A stretch of DNA of 64,000 nucleotides from Chlorogloea sp. CCALA 695 (GTDB taxonomy: Bacteria; Cyanobacteriota; Cyanobacteriia; Cyanobacteriales; Chroococcidiopsidaceae), in NCBI RefSeq assembly GCF_003003885.1, contig NZ_PVWN01000014.1, positions 37,504 to 101,503 of the forward strand, written 5' to 3'. The position numbers and the translations under genes are program-made. Below are positions 1 through 8,367 of this stretch, piece by piece. The notes under the pieces are model-generated. The model worked only from the letters and a program-made list of their open reading frames with translations, was not told where the DNA came from and did not search any database. Position 1 is the first letter of the stretch. Every line of letters starts with the position of its first letter.

Positions 1-1
1 C

Positions 2-370
2 CATCAACAAACTACCTATAAATGGGAAGTAGACGAACAAGAAAAACTAATTAGTGTCGCCGAGGCGATCGCCTTCCCTGAAGGAGTATTAGTTTTAATC
101 GAACTCTCACCTCAAGGAGAAATGCTTAGTCTTCAAGATGCTGCAAATTGGGTGTTAGATTTGGTCAAAACTTACCTAACTAGCGGCGTTACTCCAGAGT
201 TTTTAAAAGCTGAAACTGAGCGATCAGAACAGTGGCGACAGTCTCTAACCTTGCAAAATCAAGACCTTTCAAGGCGATCTTTAGAAGTAGAAGCTAGGCG
301 TGAACAAATCCAGGCTTTAGAAGAAAGTTTTAAACGTGATAAAGAAAATGACAACTCTCCTGAAGCTTAG
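2..370 (+). CDS. Conserved cyanobacterial protein, 5'-truncated by window edge
   Basis: The reading frame is open from base 2 and ends at TAG 368-370, so the true start lies outside the window. An internal ATG at 122 exists, but the upstream residues (...ISVAEAIAFPEGVLVLIEL...) read as coding and should be included. The visible part is about 122 residues. The C-terminal half is charged and heptad-like (LEVEARREQIQALEESFKRD), which suggests a short coiled coil, and there is no membrane segment. I recognise the type only as a conserved cyanobacterial hypothetical protein and assign no function. It converges on the ABC1 kinase gene, with a 9-bp hairpin between the two stops. Confidence 0.6.
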   Translation, partial: HQQTTYKWEVDEQEKLISVAEAIAFPEGVLVLIELSPQGEMLSLQDAANWVLDLVKTYLTSGVTPEFLKAETERSEQWRQSLTLQNQDLSRRSLEVEARREQIQALEESFKRDKENDNSPEA

Positions 371-386
371 ATTGCGATCGCATAGA

Positions 387-408
387 TTCCCCCTTAGAAA
401 AGGGGGAA
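387..408. terminator. Hairpin between convergent genes
   Basis: A 9-bp perfect stem (TTCCCCCTT / AAGGGGGAA) with a 4-base loop lies between the stop at 370 and the stop of the opposing gene at 433. Neither strand has a good T-run after the stem, so termination is inferred from position and symmetry rather than from a complete intrinsic-terminator signature. Confidence 0.4.
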
Positions 409-432
409 GATGAAATAGTAAAATCCTCTTTG

Positions 433-2427
433 TTAGGTTTTAATAATTACCGCAGTTTTAGCAACTCCGTTAGTTTCGCCTTTAACTAAAGTTTCTCGAA
501 TCAAACGCGCTACTACTTTACTTGTCAAACGCCCCGCAACTTGTCTTCCTATTTGTTGTACTCCTGGATTAGAAAGCAATTGCGGAATTTGAGAACTAAC
601 TTGTGTCGCGTCAAAACCGCGCGTTTCCTGCAAAATGCCCCAAATACGCTTAATATGCTCTAAAGTTTGTTCTTGTTCGGTACTAGCGGCGGGAACTGGC
701 ATAATTGCCATGGCTATAGGTTTAGCCCAAGGATTATTAAATAAGCGATCGCGTAAATTATTAGTAACGCTGTTCAAAGCATCTTTACTCAACGCATCGA
801 TACTTTTTGCTAGTTCATCAATTAAGTTATTGCGAATTAAAGCCCCTCTTTCTGACGATAAAAATTCTAAAGTCTCATCAAGTACCTGATTTAAGTTGTA
901 TTCATCACTGCTACGAGCATTTTTCAGCAAGTTTTCCAAACGATTCCAACGGAAACGACCATCTTTAAACAGCAAGTCGCGCAACGATTCCCGCAATTCT
1001 GGGGCTGGATCGGTTAGTAATCGCTTAGAAATATAAGGGTAGGCTTCACTAAGTACCTTGAAGTTGGGATCGATATAAATGGCGATTCCTTCTAAAGTGA
1101 CTAGCGATCGAATAATTAAAGCGTAGTAAGCAGGTACGCGGAAAGGATACTCGTACATCAACGCCGATAACTGATCTGTAATGCTTTTAAAGTTTAATTC
1201 CGCTACACTAGCGCCCAAAGCATTCCCAAAAATTTGTCCCAAAGCCGGAACAATTGGTACTAAGTCTGTATCGGGTGTCAAAAAGTCGAGCTTGACGTAA
1301 TCGCGGGCTAATCCTTCAAAATCGCGGTTTACCATGTGTACTACCGCTTCAATCAAGCCGTAGCGTTGATAGGGCTTGATTTCGCTCATCATCCCAAAAT
1401 CTAAATAAGCTAATTGTCCATCAGGAGTAGCTAATAAGTTTCCTGGATGCGGATCGGCGTGAAAAAAGCCATGTTCTAGCAACTGACGCAAAGAACACTG
1501 AACCCCCACTTCAATAATGTACCTAGCATCAATTCCTTGAGCGCGGATAGCATCTACTTGAGTTAGCTTCGTACCTACTATCCATTCCATCGTTAGTACG
1601 CGACGGTGGGTATATTGCCAATAAATTTTTGGCACATAAACGTCTTTCAAATGCCCGTAAAGCTTGGCAAATCGTTCGGCATTTTCGCCTTCATTGATGT
1701 AATCCATCTCCTCAAAAATGCGTTCGCCAAACTCATCTAAAATTGCAACTAAATCGCTGCGTAAGCGCTTAATATTATTATTTGCCCAAGTTGCCATCCG
1801 GCGTAAAATGTACAAGTCTACGGCAATTGTTGCTTGCAAGTCGGGACGCTGGACTTTGACAGCAACCGTTTCGCCAGTTTTTAGCTTACCTTTATATACT
1901 TGCCCTAAAGAAGCCGCCGCGATTGGTTCGGGGGATAATTCGGCGTAAATGTTTTCTGGGCGATCGCCTAATTCTTCCTCAATAAACTGGTAAGCAATTT
2001 CGTTTGCAAAGGGCGGTATCTGGTCTTGTAGGCGCGTCAATTCCTCCAAGTACGCGGGGGACACCAAATCAGGGCGAGTAGACAGTGCTTGCCCAATTTT
2101 GATATAAGCTGGGCCTAATTTTGTTAGTAATTCTTTTAGCTGTACCGCCCGTTTAGGCTCATTGCGATCGCTTACACCCCTTTTTTTATCCCACCATACC
2201 CCCAGCGCAAAGCTTACCGAGGGAAATATAACTTTAAAAATCCGTCCAAATACTTCTAACGGTTTTTTCTTGTAATGAGCGGCTATAGTTTCTGGGTTGT
2301 AGCGCAACAACTCTGGCTTAACAACTTGTCCGTTTAAATGCTCAACTTCTAATGGTTTAACTAAAACTATTTGTCCTGGCGCTGCATCAACTTGAAATTC
2401 AACTAAATCGTTTGTCTTAACATTCAT
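433..2427 (-). CDS. ABC1/AarF/UbiB family atypical protein kinase
   Basis: 664 residues, a usual length for cyanobacterial ABC1 (ADCK/UbiB-like) proteins. Family landmarks are visible: the KxGQ-type segment YIKIGQALSTRPDLV near residue 110, the nucleotide-binding lysine motif VAVKVQRP near 190, and the catalytic HADPHPGNLL and YLDFGMM (DFG) motifs near 320-340. Family members support quinone (plastoquinone or tocopherol) lipid metabolism and have ATPase or kinase-like activity; which role this paralogue has cannot be read here. The C-terminal 200 residues are helical and variable. It is divergent from mnmG, with a 216-bp gap. Cyanobacteria carry several paralogues, so no symbol is given. Confidence 0.88.
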   Translation of the reverse strand: MNVKTNDLVEFQVDAAPGQIVLVKPLEVEHLNGQVVKPELLRYNPETIAAHYKKKPLEVFGRIFKVIFPSVSFALGVWWDKKRGVSDRNEPKRAVQLKELLTKLGPAYIKIGQALSTRPDLVSPAYLEELTRLQDQIPPFANEIAYQFIEEELGDRPENIYAELSPEPIAAASLGQVYKGKLKTGETVAVKVQRPDLQATIAVDLYILRRMATWANNNIKRLRSDLVAILDEFGERIFEEMDYINEGENAERFAKLYGHLKDVYVPKIYWQYTHRRVLTMEWIVGTKLTQVDAIRAQGIDARYIIEVGVQCSLRQLLEHGFFHADPHPGNLLATPDGQLAYLDFGMMSEIKPYQRYGLIEAVVHMVNRDFEGLARDYVKLDFLTPDTDLVPIVPALGQIFGNALGASVAELNFKSITDQLSALMYEYPFRVPAYYALIIRSLVTLEGIAIYIDPNFKVLSEAYPYISKRLLTDPAPELRESLRDLLFKDGRFRWNRLENLLKNARSSDEYNLNQVLDETLEFLSSERGALIRNNLIDELAKSIDALSKDALNSVTNNLRDRLFNNPWAKPIAMAIMPVPAASTEQEQTLEHIKRIWGILQETRGFDATQVSSQIPQLLSNPGVQQIGRQVAGRLTSKVVARLIRETLVKGETNGVAKTAVIIKT

Positions 2428-2643
2428 GAATATATAACCGCACTACCGCGACCATTAAGTATTGTAACAAATTGCTGCTAGAAGTTAATTTTTAATCGCA
2501 CCTATCTTAATGAATCTACCGCAAGTATGTTTGGGCTGTTGTTTATTTTCACTTGCTGACTTGGCAATTTAGTCTAGCTAGAGATTGATTAATCCCGGTA
2601 AGCCGTGCCTCGTTTAAAATAAAAGTAAGTCTCTCTTAGAACA

Positions 2644-4545
2644 ATGACGATCCCTGAATTTCAAGATACTTTTGATGTAATCGTAGTTGGCGGCGGTCAT
2701 GCAGGGTGTGAAGCCGCCCTAGCCGCCGCTCGTTTGGGCTGTCGTACCTTATTACTTACCCTCAACTTAGATAAAATTGCTTGGCAACCATGCAACCCCG
2801 CCGTAGGTGGCCCTGCAAAATCGCAATTAACCCACGAAGTAGATGCTTTAGGTGGAGAAATTGGCAAAGTTAGCGATCGCACTTACCTACAAAAGCGCGT
2901 ACTAAATGCGTCTCGCGGCCCGGCGGTGTGGGCATTACGGGCGCAGACAGATAAGCGCGAATACGCCCAAGTAATGAAAGGGATTGTCGAAAATCAAGAG
3001 AATCTCACTATCCGCGAAAGCATGGTGACAGACTTAGTAATCGGCGCTAACGATGAAGTTGTCGGCGTTGAAACCTATTTTGGCGTAGCCTTTCAAGCAA
3101 GTGCCGTAATTTTAACTACCGGGACATTTTTAGGTGGGCGAATTTGGGTAGGTAATAAATCAATGGCTGCGGGAAGGGCGGGAGAATTTGCCGCCCTTGG
3201 ATTGACAGAAACCTTGAATAAACTAGGGTTTGAAACTGGACGGTTAAAAACTGGAACTCCCGCACGAGTAGATAAAAAGTCTGTCGATTACAGCAAGTTA
3301 GAACCCCAACCCGGCGATGAGGAAGTACGCTGGTTTAGTTTTGATCCTGATGTGTGGGTAGAACGCGAACAAATGCCCTGTTATCTCACTCGTACTACTG
3401 CCAAAACTCATCAATTAATTCGGGATAACTTACATTTATCCCCGGTTTACGGCGGTTGGGTAGATGCCAAAGGGCCGCGATATTGTCCTAGTATCGAAGA
3501 TAAAATTGTCCGTTTTGCCGATAAAGAAAGCCATCAAATATTTATTGAACCCGAAGGGCGCGACATTCCCGAACTTTATATACAGGGCTTTTCGACAGGT
3601 TTACCCGAACCTATCCAATTGCAAATGTTACAGACCTTGCCAGGATTAGAAAACTGCGTCATGCTGCGTCCAGCTTACGCGGTGGAATACGACTATTTAC
3701 CCGCAACCCAGTGTTTCCCAACTTTGATGACAAAAAAAGTTCAGGGGTTATTTTGTGCAGGGCAAATTAACGGAACTACAGGCTACGAAGAAGCGGCGGC
3801 GCAAGGCATTGTGGCGGGAATTAATGCGGCGAAATATTCCCAAAATCAGGAAATGGTAATTTTCCCCCGCGAACAAAGTTATTTGGGTACATTAATAGAC
3901 GACTTGTGTACCAAAGACTTAGGAGAACCCTACCGAATGCTAACCAGTCGCTCGGAGTATCGGTTATTATTGCGATCAGATAATGCCGACGAACGCATGA
4001 CACCTGTAGGTAGAAAAATCGGCTTAGTAAGCGATCGCATTTGGGATTTATTCACGCGCAAGCAAGCAAATATCACCGCCGAAAAAGAAAGGTTGCACTC
4101 CACACGCCTCAAAGAACATAGCGATATAGCAAAACAAATTGCTACAGATATTCAACAAACAATCAAAAACTCCATCACTCTAGCTGAGTTGCTACGTCGT
4201 CCGGGTTTCCATTACGCAAATTTGGCAACTTACGGGCTAAGTAACCCCACCCTTACCACCGCCGAAAAAGCAGGCGCAGAAATTGACATTAAATATTCGG
4301 GCTATTTGCAACGCCAGCAACACCAAATAGATGCAATTTCCCGTCACGCCAATCGACCGTTAGCAAGGGATTTAGATTACTCGACCATTGAGACTCTTTC
4401 TAAAGAAGCAAGGGAAAAACTATCTAAGGTAAAACCTTTAACTATTGGTCAAGCGTCTAGAATTGGCGGAGTTAACCCCGCCGATGTTAATGCTTTGCTT
4501 GTTTACTTAGAATTTGGCGATCGCAAAGCTACTCAGTTAGTTTGA
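2644..4545 (+). CDS. mnmG: tRNA uridine-5-carboxymethylaminomethyl modification enzyme MnmG (GidA)
   Basis: 633 residues, full length for MnmG. With MnmE it installs the cmnm5 group on the wobble uridine of certain tRNAs, using FAD and a methylene-tetrahydrofolate carbon. The N-terminal Rossmann dinucleotide motif [21 protein letters not shown] spans residues 12-32. The family signatures follow: [23 protein letters not shown], the [15 protein letters not shown] block, and [19 protein letters not shown] near residue 380. The C-terminal helical MnmE/tRNA-binding domain ends in the conserved [23 protein letters not shown] region. The ATG at 2644 is the natural start. The gene is apparently monocistronic and converges on a small secreted-protein gene 24 bp downstream. 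Confidence 0.97.
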   Translation: MTIPEFQDTFDVIVVGGGHAGCEAALAAARLGCRTLLLTLNLDKIAWQPCNPAVGGPAKSQLTHEVDALGGEIGKVSDRTYLQKRVLNASRGPAVWALRAQTDKREYAQVMKGIVENQENLTIRESMVTDLVIGANDEVVGVETYFGVAFQASAVILTTGTFLGGRIWVGNKSMAAGRAGEFAALGLTETLNKLGFETGRLKTGTPARVDKKSVDYSKLEPQPGDEEVRWFSFDPDVWVEREQMPCYLTRTTAKTHQLIRDNLHLSPVYGGWVDAKGPRYCPSIEDKIVRFADKESHQIFIEPEGRDIPELYIQGFSTGLPEPIQLQMLQTLPGLENCVMLRPAYAVEYDYLPATQCFPTLMTKKVQGLFCAGQINGTTGYEEAAAQGIVAGINAAKYSQNQEMVIFPREQSYLGTLIDDLCTKDLGEPYRMLTSRSEYRLLLRSDNADERMTPVGRKIGLVSDRIWDLFTRKQANITAEKERLHSTRLKEHSDIAKQIATDIQQTIKNSITLAELLRRPGFHYANLATYGLSNPTLTTAEKAGAEIDIKYSGYLQRQQHQIDAISRHANRPLARDLDYSTIETLSKEAREKLSKVKPLTIGQASRIGGVNPADVNALLVYLEFGDRKATQLV

Positions 4546-4568
4546 CCTTAATCTAAGCATAAGAAGGA

Positions 4569-5042
4569 TTAGAAGCAAGTTTGCTGTCCCCAACGTAGTT
4601 GTTCAGGCCCAGGTTCTACACAGTTAGAGATAAAATTTTCTATTTTTCCACTGGAAAGCAAACCATAGGAATAGTGCCAGTCTGTTTGATATACAGCAAA
4701 AATCACCATGCTTACAGAACTACAGTTGTTAATAACTGATGCAGCTATTGATTTCATAAATTTGTCTGAATTCATAACTGATCCGGCGGCGCTTCCATTT
4801 AAAGCAAAGGTATATCGATAAGGGCGATTAGCCGGATAGTTTGAGTAAAATTTAGGTAAATTATCAGCAACATCTAGCACAACGTCTACGTTTCGACCTG
4901 TTTCAATCCGCTTTTGGGCAGAGGCAATTGTTGCCGTACAGCGATCGCTTGACTCTAATTTTTGAGCTTGCAGTGATGAAGGTAAAAATAAATTAGTTAA
5001 AGCAATCAATCCTATAGCAATAGGTCTACGCATACTTTTCAA
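4569..5042 (-). CDS. Secreted hypothetical protein
   Basis: 157 residues beginning with a classical signal peptide (MKSMRRPIAIGLIALTNLFL, then SSLQAQ, with likely cleavage after AQA-type residues near 26). The mature part has four cysteines (near C34, C109, C141 and C156), which could form disulfides in the periplasm. A C-terminal stretch, CVEPGPEQLRWGQQTCF, places two cysteines close to the end. I do not recognise a named family. It is transcribed divergently from the following TIGR04376-type gene and its stop lies 24 bp from that of mnmG. Confidence 0.6.
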   Translation of the reverse strand: MKSMRRPIAIGLIALTNLFLPSSLQAQKLESSDRCTATIASAQKRIETGRNVDVVLDVADNLPKFYSNYPANRPYRYTFALNGSAAGSVMNSDKFMKSIAASVINNCSSVSMVIFAVYQTDWHYSYGLLSSGKIENFISNCVEPGPEQLRWGQQTCF

Positions 5043-5203
5043 CTTTTAGTCAGGTTGTTAATAAGACGCAATTTATTTATTTTGGCTCCCTCTATGGCAA
5101 AAATATTGACAGTTCTTATCACCTATTACTTAAGCATTACAATCAATTACAGCTAAATTGCTAGGATAAAATCTAAATTCTTTAAGTTGTGGGGTTGATT
5201 GCA

Positions 5204-5776
5204 GTGGGATTATTTGATGATTTCAGCCGTTTTTTGGAAAGCCGTTTAGAAGAATTTTTAAAAAATAATCCCCATTTGGAGTTAGAAGCACTTTTAGAAC
5301 AGTTGCGCGAACAGGAAGAAGACACTTTAAGACTAATTGGCGAATTGCAATTCCAAGAAAAGCGAAGTCAAGACGAAATCTTAGCCAAAGCCCAAGAAAT
5401 TCAACGCTGGCATATTCGGATAGAAAAAGCAAAAACTGCTAATAGGCTAGATTTGGCGGAAGCTGCCCAACAAAGAGAAGCAACTTTACTTAGAGAGGGA
5501 AACCAACGCTGGGGACAAATGCAAGGTGTAAAAGAGCGTGTCACTCAAGCCAAAGAACTACTAAAGCGCATCCAACAGCGCCGCCAAGAGGTGCAAACCA
5601 AAGTCACCGAGTCTCAAGTAACTCGCAATACTTACGGGGCTTCTCAGCGCTTAGAAACCGACGGATGGAATCAAACTCGCACTCCTTACGGCGCACCCGA
5701 TGAATTAGATGATGCGTTTCTGCGTTGGGAAACTCAAGACGAATTAGAGCAGATGAAACGGAATATGGGACGCTAA
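5204..5776 (+). CDS. TIGR04376-like cyanobacterial coiled-coil protein
   Basis: About 190 residues beginning GLFDDFSRFLESRLEEFLKNNPHLELEALLEQL, which matches the cyanobacterial TIGR04376 family as I remember it. The middle (residues 25-140) is rich in E, Q, K and R with heptad spacing and reads as a long coiled coil. The tail is polar. No signal peptide or membrane segment is present. An in-frame GTG at 5189 would add five residues (MGLIA); I prefer the GTG at 5204 because the family starts with (M/V)GLFDD. Neither start has a strong Shine-Dalgarno. Function unknown. Confidence 0.7.
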   Translation: MGLFDDFSRFLESRLEEFLKNNPHLELEALLEQLREQEEDTLRLIGELQFQEKRSQDEILAKAQEIQRWHIRIEKAKTANRLDLAEAAQQREATLLREGNQRWGQMQGVKERVTQAKELLKRIQQRRQEVQTKVTESQVTRNTYGASQRLETDGWNQTRTPYGAPDELDDAFLRWETQDELEQMKRNMGR

Positions 5777-5779
5777 TTA

Positions 5780-6001
5780 TTATTCTGGCTCTTTGGGATT
5801 AGATTGTTTAATTTGCAAGAGCGCCAATACTTCATCTTTTAGCGGTAAAAAGAAGCCCAAGCGCTTATCAGTATTAGAAGCAACCGCCAAAACTGCCCCG
5901 CCGAAAATATAAAAAGGCAGTGGTATACTCAAGTGTTGCGCCCATTGGTAAAATTCGGCGATCGCAAATAACACAAAAAAACAAGATAACCAAACTTTCA
6001 T
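5780..6001 (-). CDS. Small membrane protein, conserved in cyanobacteria
   Basis: 73 residues from the ATG at 6001; an upstream in-frame start at 6013 would add MGQT. Two hydrophobic segments, VWLSCFFVLFAIAEFYQWA and PLPFYIFGGAVLAVASN, suggest two membrane helices, followed by a positively charged turn and a soluble tail (LKDEVLALLQIKQ). It converges on the TIGR04376-like gene with a 3-bp gap between stops. Its own upstream region is the 21-bp inverted repeat that terminates the gene behind it. No function can be assigned. Confidence 0.6.
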   Translation of the reverse strand: MKVWLSCFFVLFAIAEFYQWAQHLSIPLPFYIFGGAVLAVASNTDKRLGFFLPLKDEVLALLQIKQSNPKEPE

Positions 6002-6038
6002 AGTTTGTCCCAATTAGCTCAAATTAATATAACCTAGC

Positions 6039-6088
6039 TAATAGAAAATTGGGGTAGCACCTACAGATGCTACCCCAATTTTCTATTA
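6039..6088 (-). terminator. Intrinsic terminator with 21-bp perfect stem
   Basis: Bases 6039-6059 and 6068-6088 are a perfect 21-bp inverted repeat around an 8-base loop. The core is AATTGGGGTAGCA / TGCTACCCCAATT, flanked by A-rich and T-rich arms, so each strand has T residues after the G+C core. It overlaps the stop codon of the phosphodiesterase gene (TAA at 6088-6086 on the minus strand) and should end that transcript. Confidence 0.8.
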
Positions 6089-7294
6089 CTTAGCTCGACG
6101 ACGCAACCATTGGAAAAATGGAATAACACCTACTCCTAGCATCGTACTTGGTTCAGGGACAGGTTCAGTTACGCGATCGCGCACACTAACAGCAATGTCT
6201 GGATTGTCGCTAAATACGCCATCAATACCCAAAGCAAAAAACTGTTCGTATTCTAGCTCCGCATTACCATCGTATTCAGGAGCTAAGAAAAAGTCTTCAC
6301 TGCGGAAGGTGTAAGCATGGACTAGCAAGCCCGCAGCATGAGCATCGTCAATCAAGGTAGTAGGGTCTTGCAGCACTACATCTGCGGCACTAATTACCCC
6401 ATCACCATTAAGATCGTCGGCGATGCCGTCTTTGTTTGCATCTACTGTTTCAGCAGGAATTATTAACCGCTTAAAAGGGCCTATACCATCAGCATATTGG
6501 GCAACTTCGGCTAATCCCTCAGTAGTTAATAAGTCGCCGTAAGTATCTGTACTTCCACTAGCAACAAAATCATAAGGTTGAACTATAGCCTCATCATACA
6601 ACTGTACTAACGGTACTTCCGTTAAAGTCTCTAAGTATTGCAGATTGCCAACTTCAAAGGATTGAATAAATACTGCATCATTAGCATCGTTTAGATCGTT
6701 AGCAACGAGAGTAGCTACTAAAGGTTCCTCTAAAGATAATCCAATCGAATCAAAGTAAGTAGGGTGTTTGGTTTCTGGATAAATACCAATAGTCCGACCA
6801 GTTTCTAAGCTTTTTTTTGCAGCTAAATCGATTACTTCTTGCAAAGTTGGGACTTGATATAATCCGTCGTAGGTAGCTGAATCAGGACGAATTGCCGGAA
6901 TGCGCTCTTTAGCAGTTAATGTTTTTAGTTCAGCTAAAGTAAAATCTTCTGTAAACCAGCCTGTAACTTCAGATCCATCGATAGTTTTAGTAGTTTGGCG
7001 ATCGCTAAATTCAGTACGAGTAGCTACATCAGTAGTTCCAGAAATTTCATTTTCATGACGCGCTACCAAAATGCCGTCTTTAGTAGAAACTAAATCAGGT
7101 TCAATGTAATCAGCGCCCATTTCAATAGCTAATTCGTAAGAAGCTAAAGTATGTTCTGGACGATAGCCACTAGCCCCCCGATGACCAATAACGATTGGTT
7201 CTGCCCCGTTCAAAGTTGCGGCGGTAACTTTATTTGCGCCCAAAACTGTCAAAAATGTTGATGTTAGTATTGCTAAGTGGGAAAGCCGAATCAT
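6086..7294 (-). CDS. Exported glycerophosphodiester phosphodiesterase with PEP-CTERM tail
   Basis: 402 residues from the ATG at 7294, chosen because GAGGAG lies 8 bases upstream and a signal peptide (MIRLSHLAILTSTFLTVLGA, then NKVTAA) follows. The enzyme hydrolyses glycerophosphodiesters to glycerol-3-phosphate and an alcohol. The GDPD barrel starts with VIGHRGASGYRPEHTLASY, then EPDLVSTKDG and ARHENEIS, which hold the catalytic histidines and metal-binding acids. The end is PEP-CTERM-like: VPEPSTMLGVGVIPFFQWL, then RRRAK, which suggests sorting to the cell surface by an exosortase. An insertion, DANKDGIADDLNGDGVISA (about residues 285-305), looks like paired Ca2+-binding dockerin/EF-hand loops. 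A Pho-box-like promoter element lies upstream, in keeping with phosphate scavenging. Confidence 0.88.
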   Translation of the reverse strand: MIRLSHLAILTSTFLTVLGANKVTAATLNGAEPIVIGHRGASGYRPEHTLASYELAIEMGADYIEPDLVSTKDGILVARHENEISGTTDVATRTEFSDRQTTKTIDGSEVTGWFTEDFTLAELKTLTAKERIPAIRPDSATYDGLYQVPTLQEVIDLAAKKSLETGRTIGIYPETKHPTYFDSIGLSLEEPLVATLVANDLNDANDAVFIQSFEVGNLQYLETLTEVPLVQLYDEAIVQPYDFVASGSTDTYGDLLTTEGLAEVAQYADGIGPFKRLIIPAETVDANKDGIADDLNGDGVISAADVVLQDPTTLIDDAHAAGLLVHAYTFRSEDFFLAPEYDGNAELEYEQFFALGIDGVFSDNPDIAVSVRDRVTEPVPEPSTMLGVGVIPFFQWLRRRAK

Positions 7295-7400
7295 AATTAC
7301 ACTCCTCAAAATTAATTTCTTGGTTAAGACAAACAAAAGCTTTGGAAGCAAGTTAGATAATTGCTACCCGCAGTTCTGGTAGAAATGCTTGTACACCGTA

Positions 7401-7444
7401 AATATACTGAGGGAGGATTAAGGCTAAATTAATCGTGGTTTAAA
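7401..7444 (-). promoter_or_regulatory. Pho-box-like operator and -10 for the phosphodiesterase gene
   Basis: On the minus strand three 8-mers lie in direct repeat with 3-base spacers: TTTAAACC (7444-7437), ATTAATTT (7433-7426) and CTTAATCC (7422-7415), all of the form xTTAAxxx. Cyanobacterial Pho boxes (SphR/PhoB) are known as three 8-bp repeats of this kind with 3-bp spacers. A -10-like TATATT (7406-7401) starts 9 bases after the last repeat, as in PhoB-type promoters where the box replaces the -35. The start codon at 7294 is about 110 bases downstream. The target is a glycerophosphodiesterase, which strengthens the call. Binding is inferred. Confidence 0.6.
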
Positions 7445-7531
7445 GTTAGTAAGTTGTTGCTTAAATATCGCTGATGAAAAGTCAATGGCTGTGATTGTTG
7501 CAATTAAATTCTAAATTTATATCTTGATAGT

Positions 7532-7570
7532 AAAAAACGCTGCTCAAAAATTAGTTAAAGTTCGAGCAGC
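7532..7570 (-). terminator. Intrinsic terminator downstream of the 7641-8165 gene
   Basis: The minus strand reads GCTGCTC (7570-7564), a loop, GAGCAGC (7545-7539), then GTTTTTTA. This is a 7-bp G+C-rich stem followed by six T residues, placed 71 bases after the stop at 7641. It separates that gene from the Pho-box promoter of the next gene on the same strand. Confidence 0.75.
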
Positions 7571-7640
7571 ACTAGATTCTATTTGATACCTTAATTAGAG
7601 GAAATTACTGTAGTGTAGATGCGACCGCTAAAATAACTAC

Positions 7641-8165
7641 TTATTGAGCAAACTTAGGACAGTAAAATTTAATTGCCAAAGAATCGATGATGTCTGATTC
7701 TGCTAGGGCAGTTTTTTGATTTCTGGGATCTTTAGTTTCGATAATTTTTTCATATTGCTCTGTCTTGATCTGCTCTAGGGGTACTTTGCTTTGGAGAGCG
7801 CTGCAAACACCCCGCGCTACTGCAATCGGATTTGGCGCTTCGTCAGTATCAGGTGATACTAAAGTTCGCTCATTTTGGTAAATTTCCAGTGAATTATTGT
7901 AGCTATCGAGAAAATCTCGATCAAGCTTAGATAGTTGCGTTTTAGTTTGGCGATCGCTACATAGATTACTTAAATCTAAAGTTGAGCCATTTGATTCTTG
8001 AATATAACAAATTGGCTTACCAATATCTAAGCTTGAAACTATAGGATACTCAGACGATTTATTCACAGAAAGCCCAAAAGCTACTTCCGCAGTTCTGGTT
8101 GAATCTAAAGCCACACAAACTACTACTGCACTCAAGCAAAATAATTTTTTAATCCCAGTAACCAT
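7641..8165 (-). CDS. Secreted protein with a DUF732-like C-terminal region
   Basis: 174 residues. The N-terminus (MVTGIKKLFCLSAVVVCVAL) is a signal-peptide-like hydrophobic segment. The C-terminal 70 residues, IAVARGVCSALQSK...ALAESDIIDSLAIKFYCPKF, show the spacing of DUF732 proteins: an early cysteine in an alanine-rich helix and a final YCP. That resemblance is from memory and only moderate. The rest is unrecognised. The start is supported by AGGAGAAGTGTAAAGG upstream, although the spacing is long. The leader contains a strong bipartite hairpin (8220-8269). An intrinsic terminator lies downstream. Confidence 0.55.
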   Translation of the reverse strand: MVTGIKKLFCLSAVVVCVALDSTRTAEVAFGLSVNKSSEYPIVSSLDIGKPICYIQESNGSTLDLSNLCSDRQTKTQLSKLDRDFLDSYNNSLEIYQNERTLVSPDTDEAPNPIAVARGVCSALQSKVPLEQIKTEQYEKIIETKDPRNQKTALAESDIIDSLAIKFYCPKFAQ

Positions 8166-8219
8166 AACTGTTACACCTTTACACTTCTCCTAACGTTCTG
8201 TCTATCGGCTCAAAGAGCG

Positions 8220-8269
8220 TAAGCTATTTGCCTTCGAGATCGGCTGACCCTGGCAAACACGATAGCTTA
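8220..8269 (-). promoter_or_regulatory. Structured 5' leader (bipartite hairpin), no known riboswitch recognised
   Basis: The minus-strand leader of the 7641-8165 gene folds into an outer 7-bp stem (TAAGCTA 8269-8263 with TAGCTTA 8226-8220) and an inner 6-bp stem (TTTGCC / GGCAAA). There is a 5-base bulge on the 5' side and a 19-base loop. ATCGGCT occurs twice on the plus strand (8204-8210 and 8239-8245). I compared it by eye with c-di-GMP, c-di-AMP, TPP, cobalamin and glutamine motifs and found no convincing match. Confidence 0.4.
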
Positions 8270-8308
8270 ACTTCTTGGCATTTCAATAATTTTTAAATGA
8301 ATAAGAAT

Positions 8309-8338
8309 AACGGGGAACAAATATTACTTATCCCCGTT
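8309..8338 (-). terminator. Probable terminator downstream of the 8368-9228 gene
   Basis: The stem AACGGGGA / TCCCCGTT (8 bp, 14-base loop) lies 30 bases after the stop of the secreted-protein gene. The minus-strand sequence after it is ATTCTTATTC, a weak T-tract, so confidence is moderate. Confidence 0.5.
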
Positions 8339-8367
8339 CTCTTAAGTTACGCACTCTTAATTTGAGG

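Noticed and set aside
8170..8275. c-di-AMP (ydaO) or c-di-GMP riboswitch before the 7641-8165 gene
   Set aside because: Only a loose likeness (CAGGGTCAGCCGATCTCGAAGGC) to the 3' part of ydaO. The conserved 5' core is missing, and the c-di-GMP core is absent.
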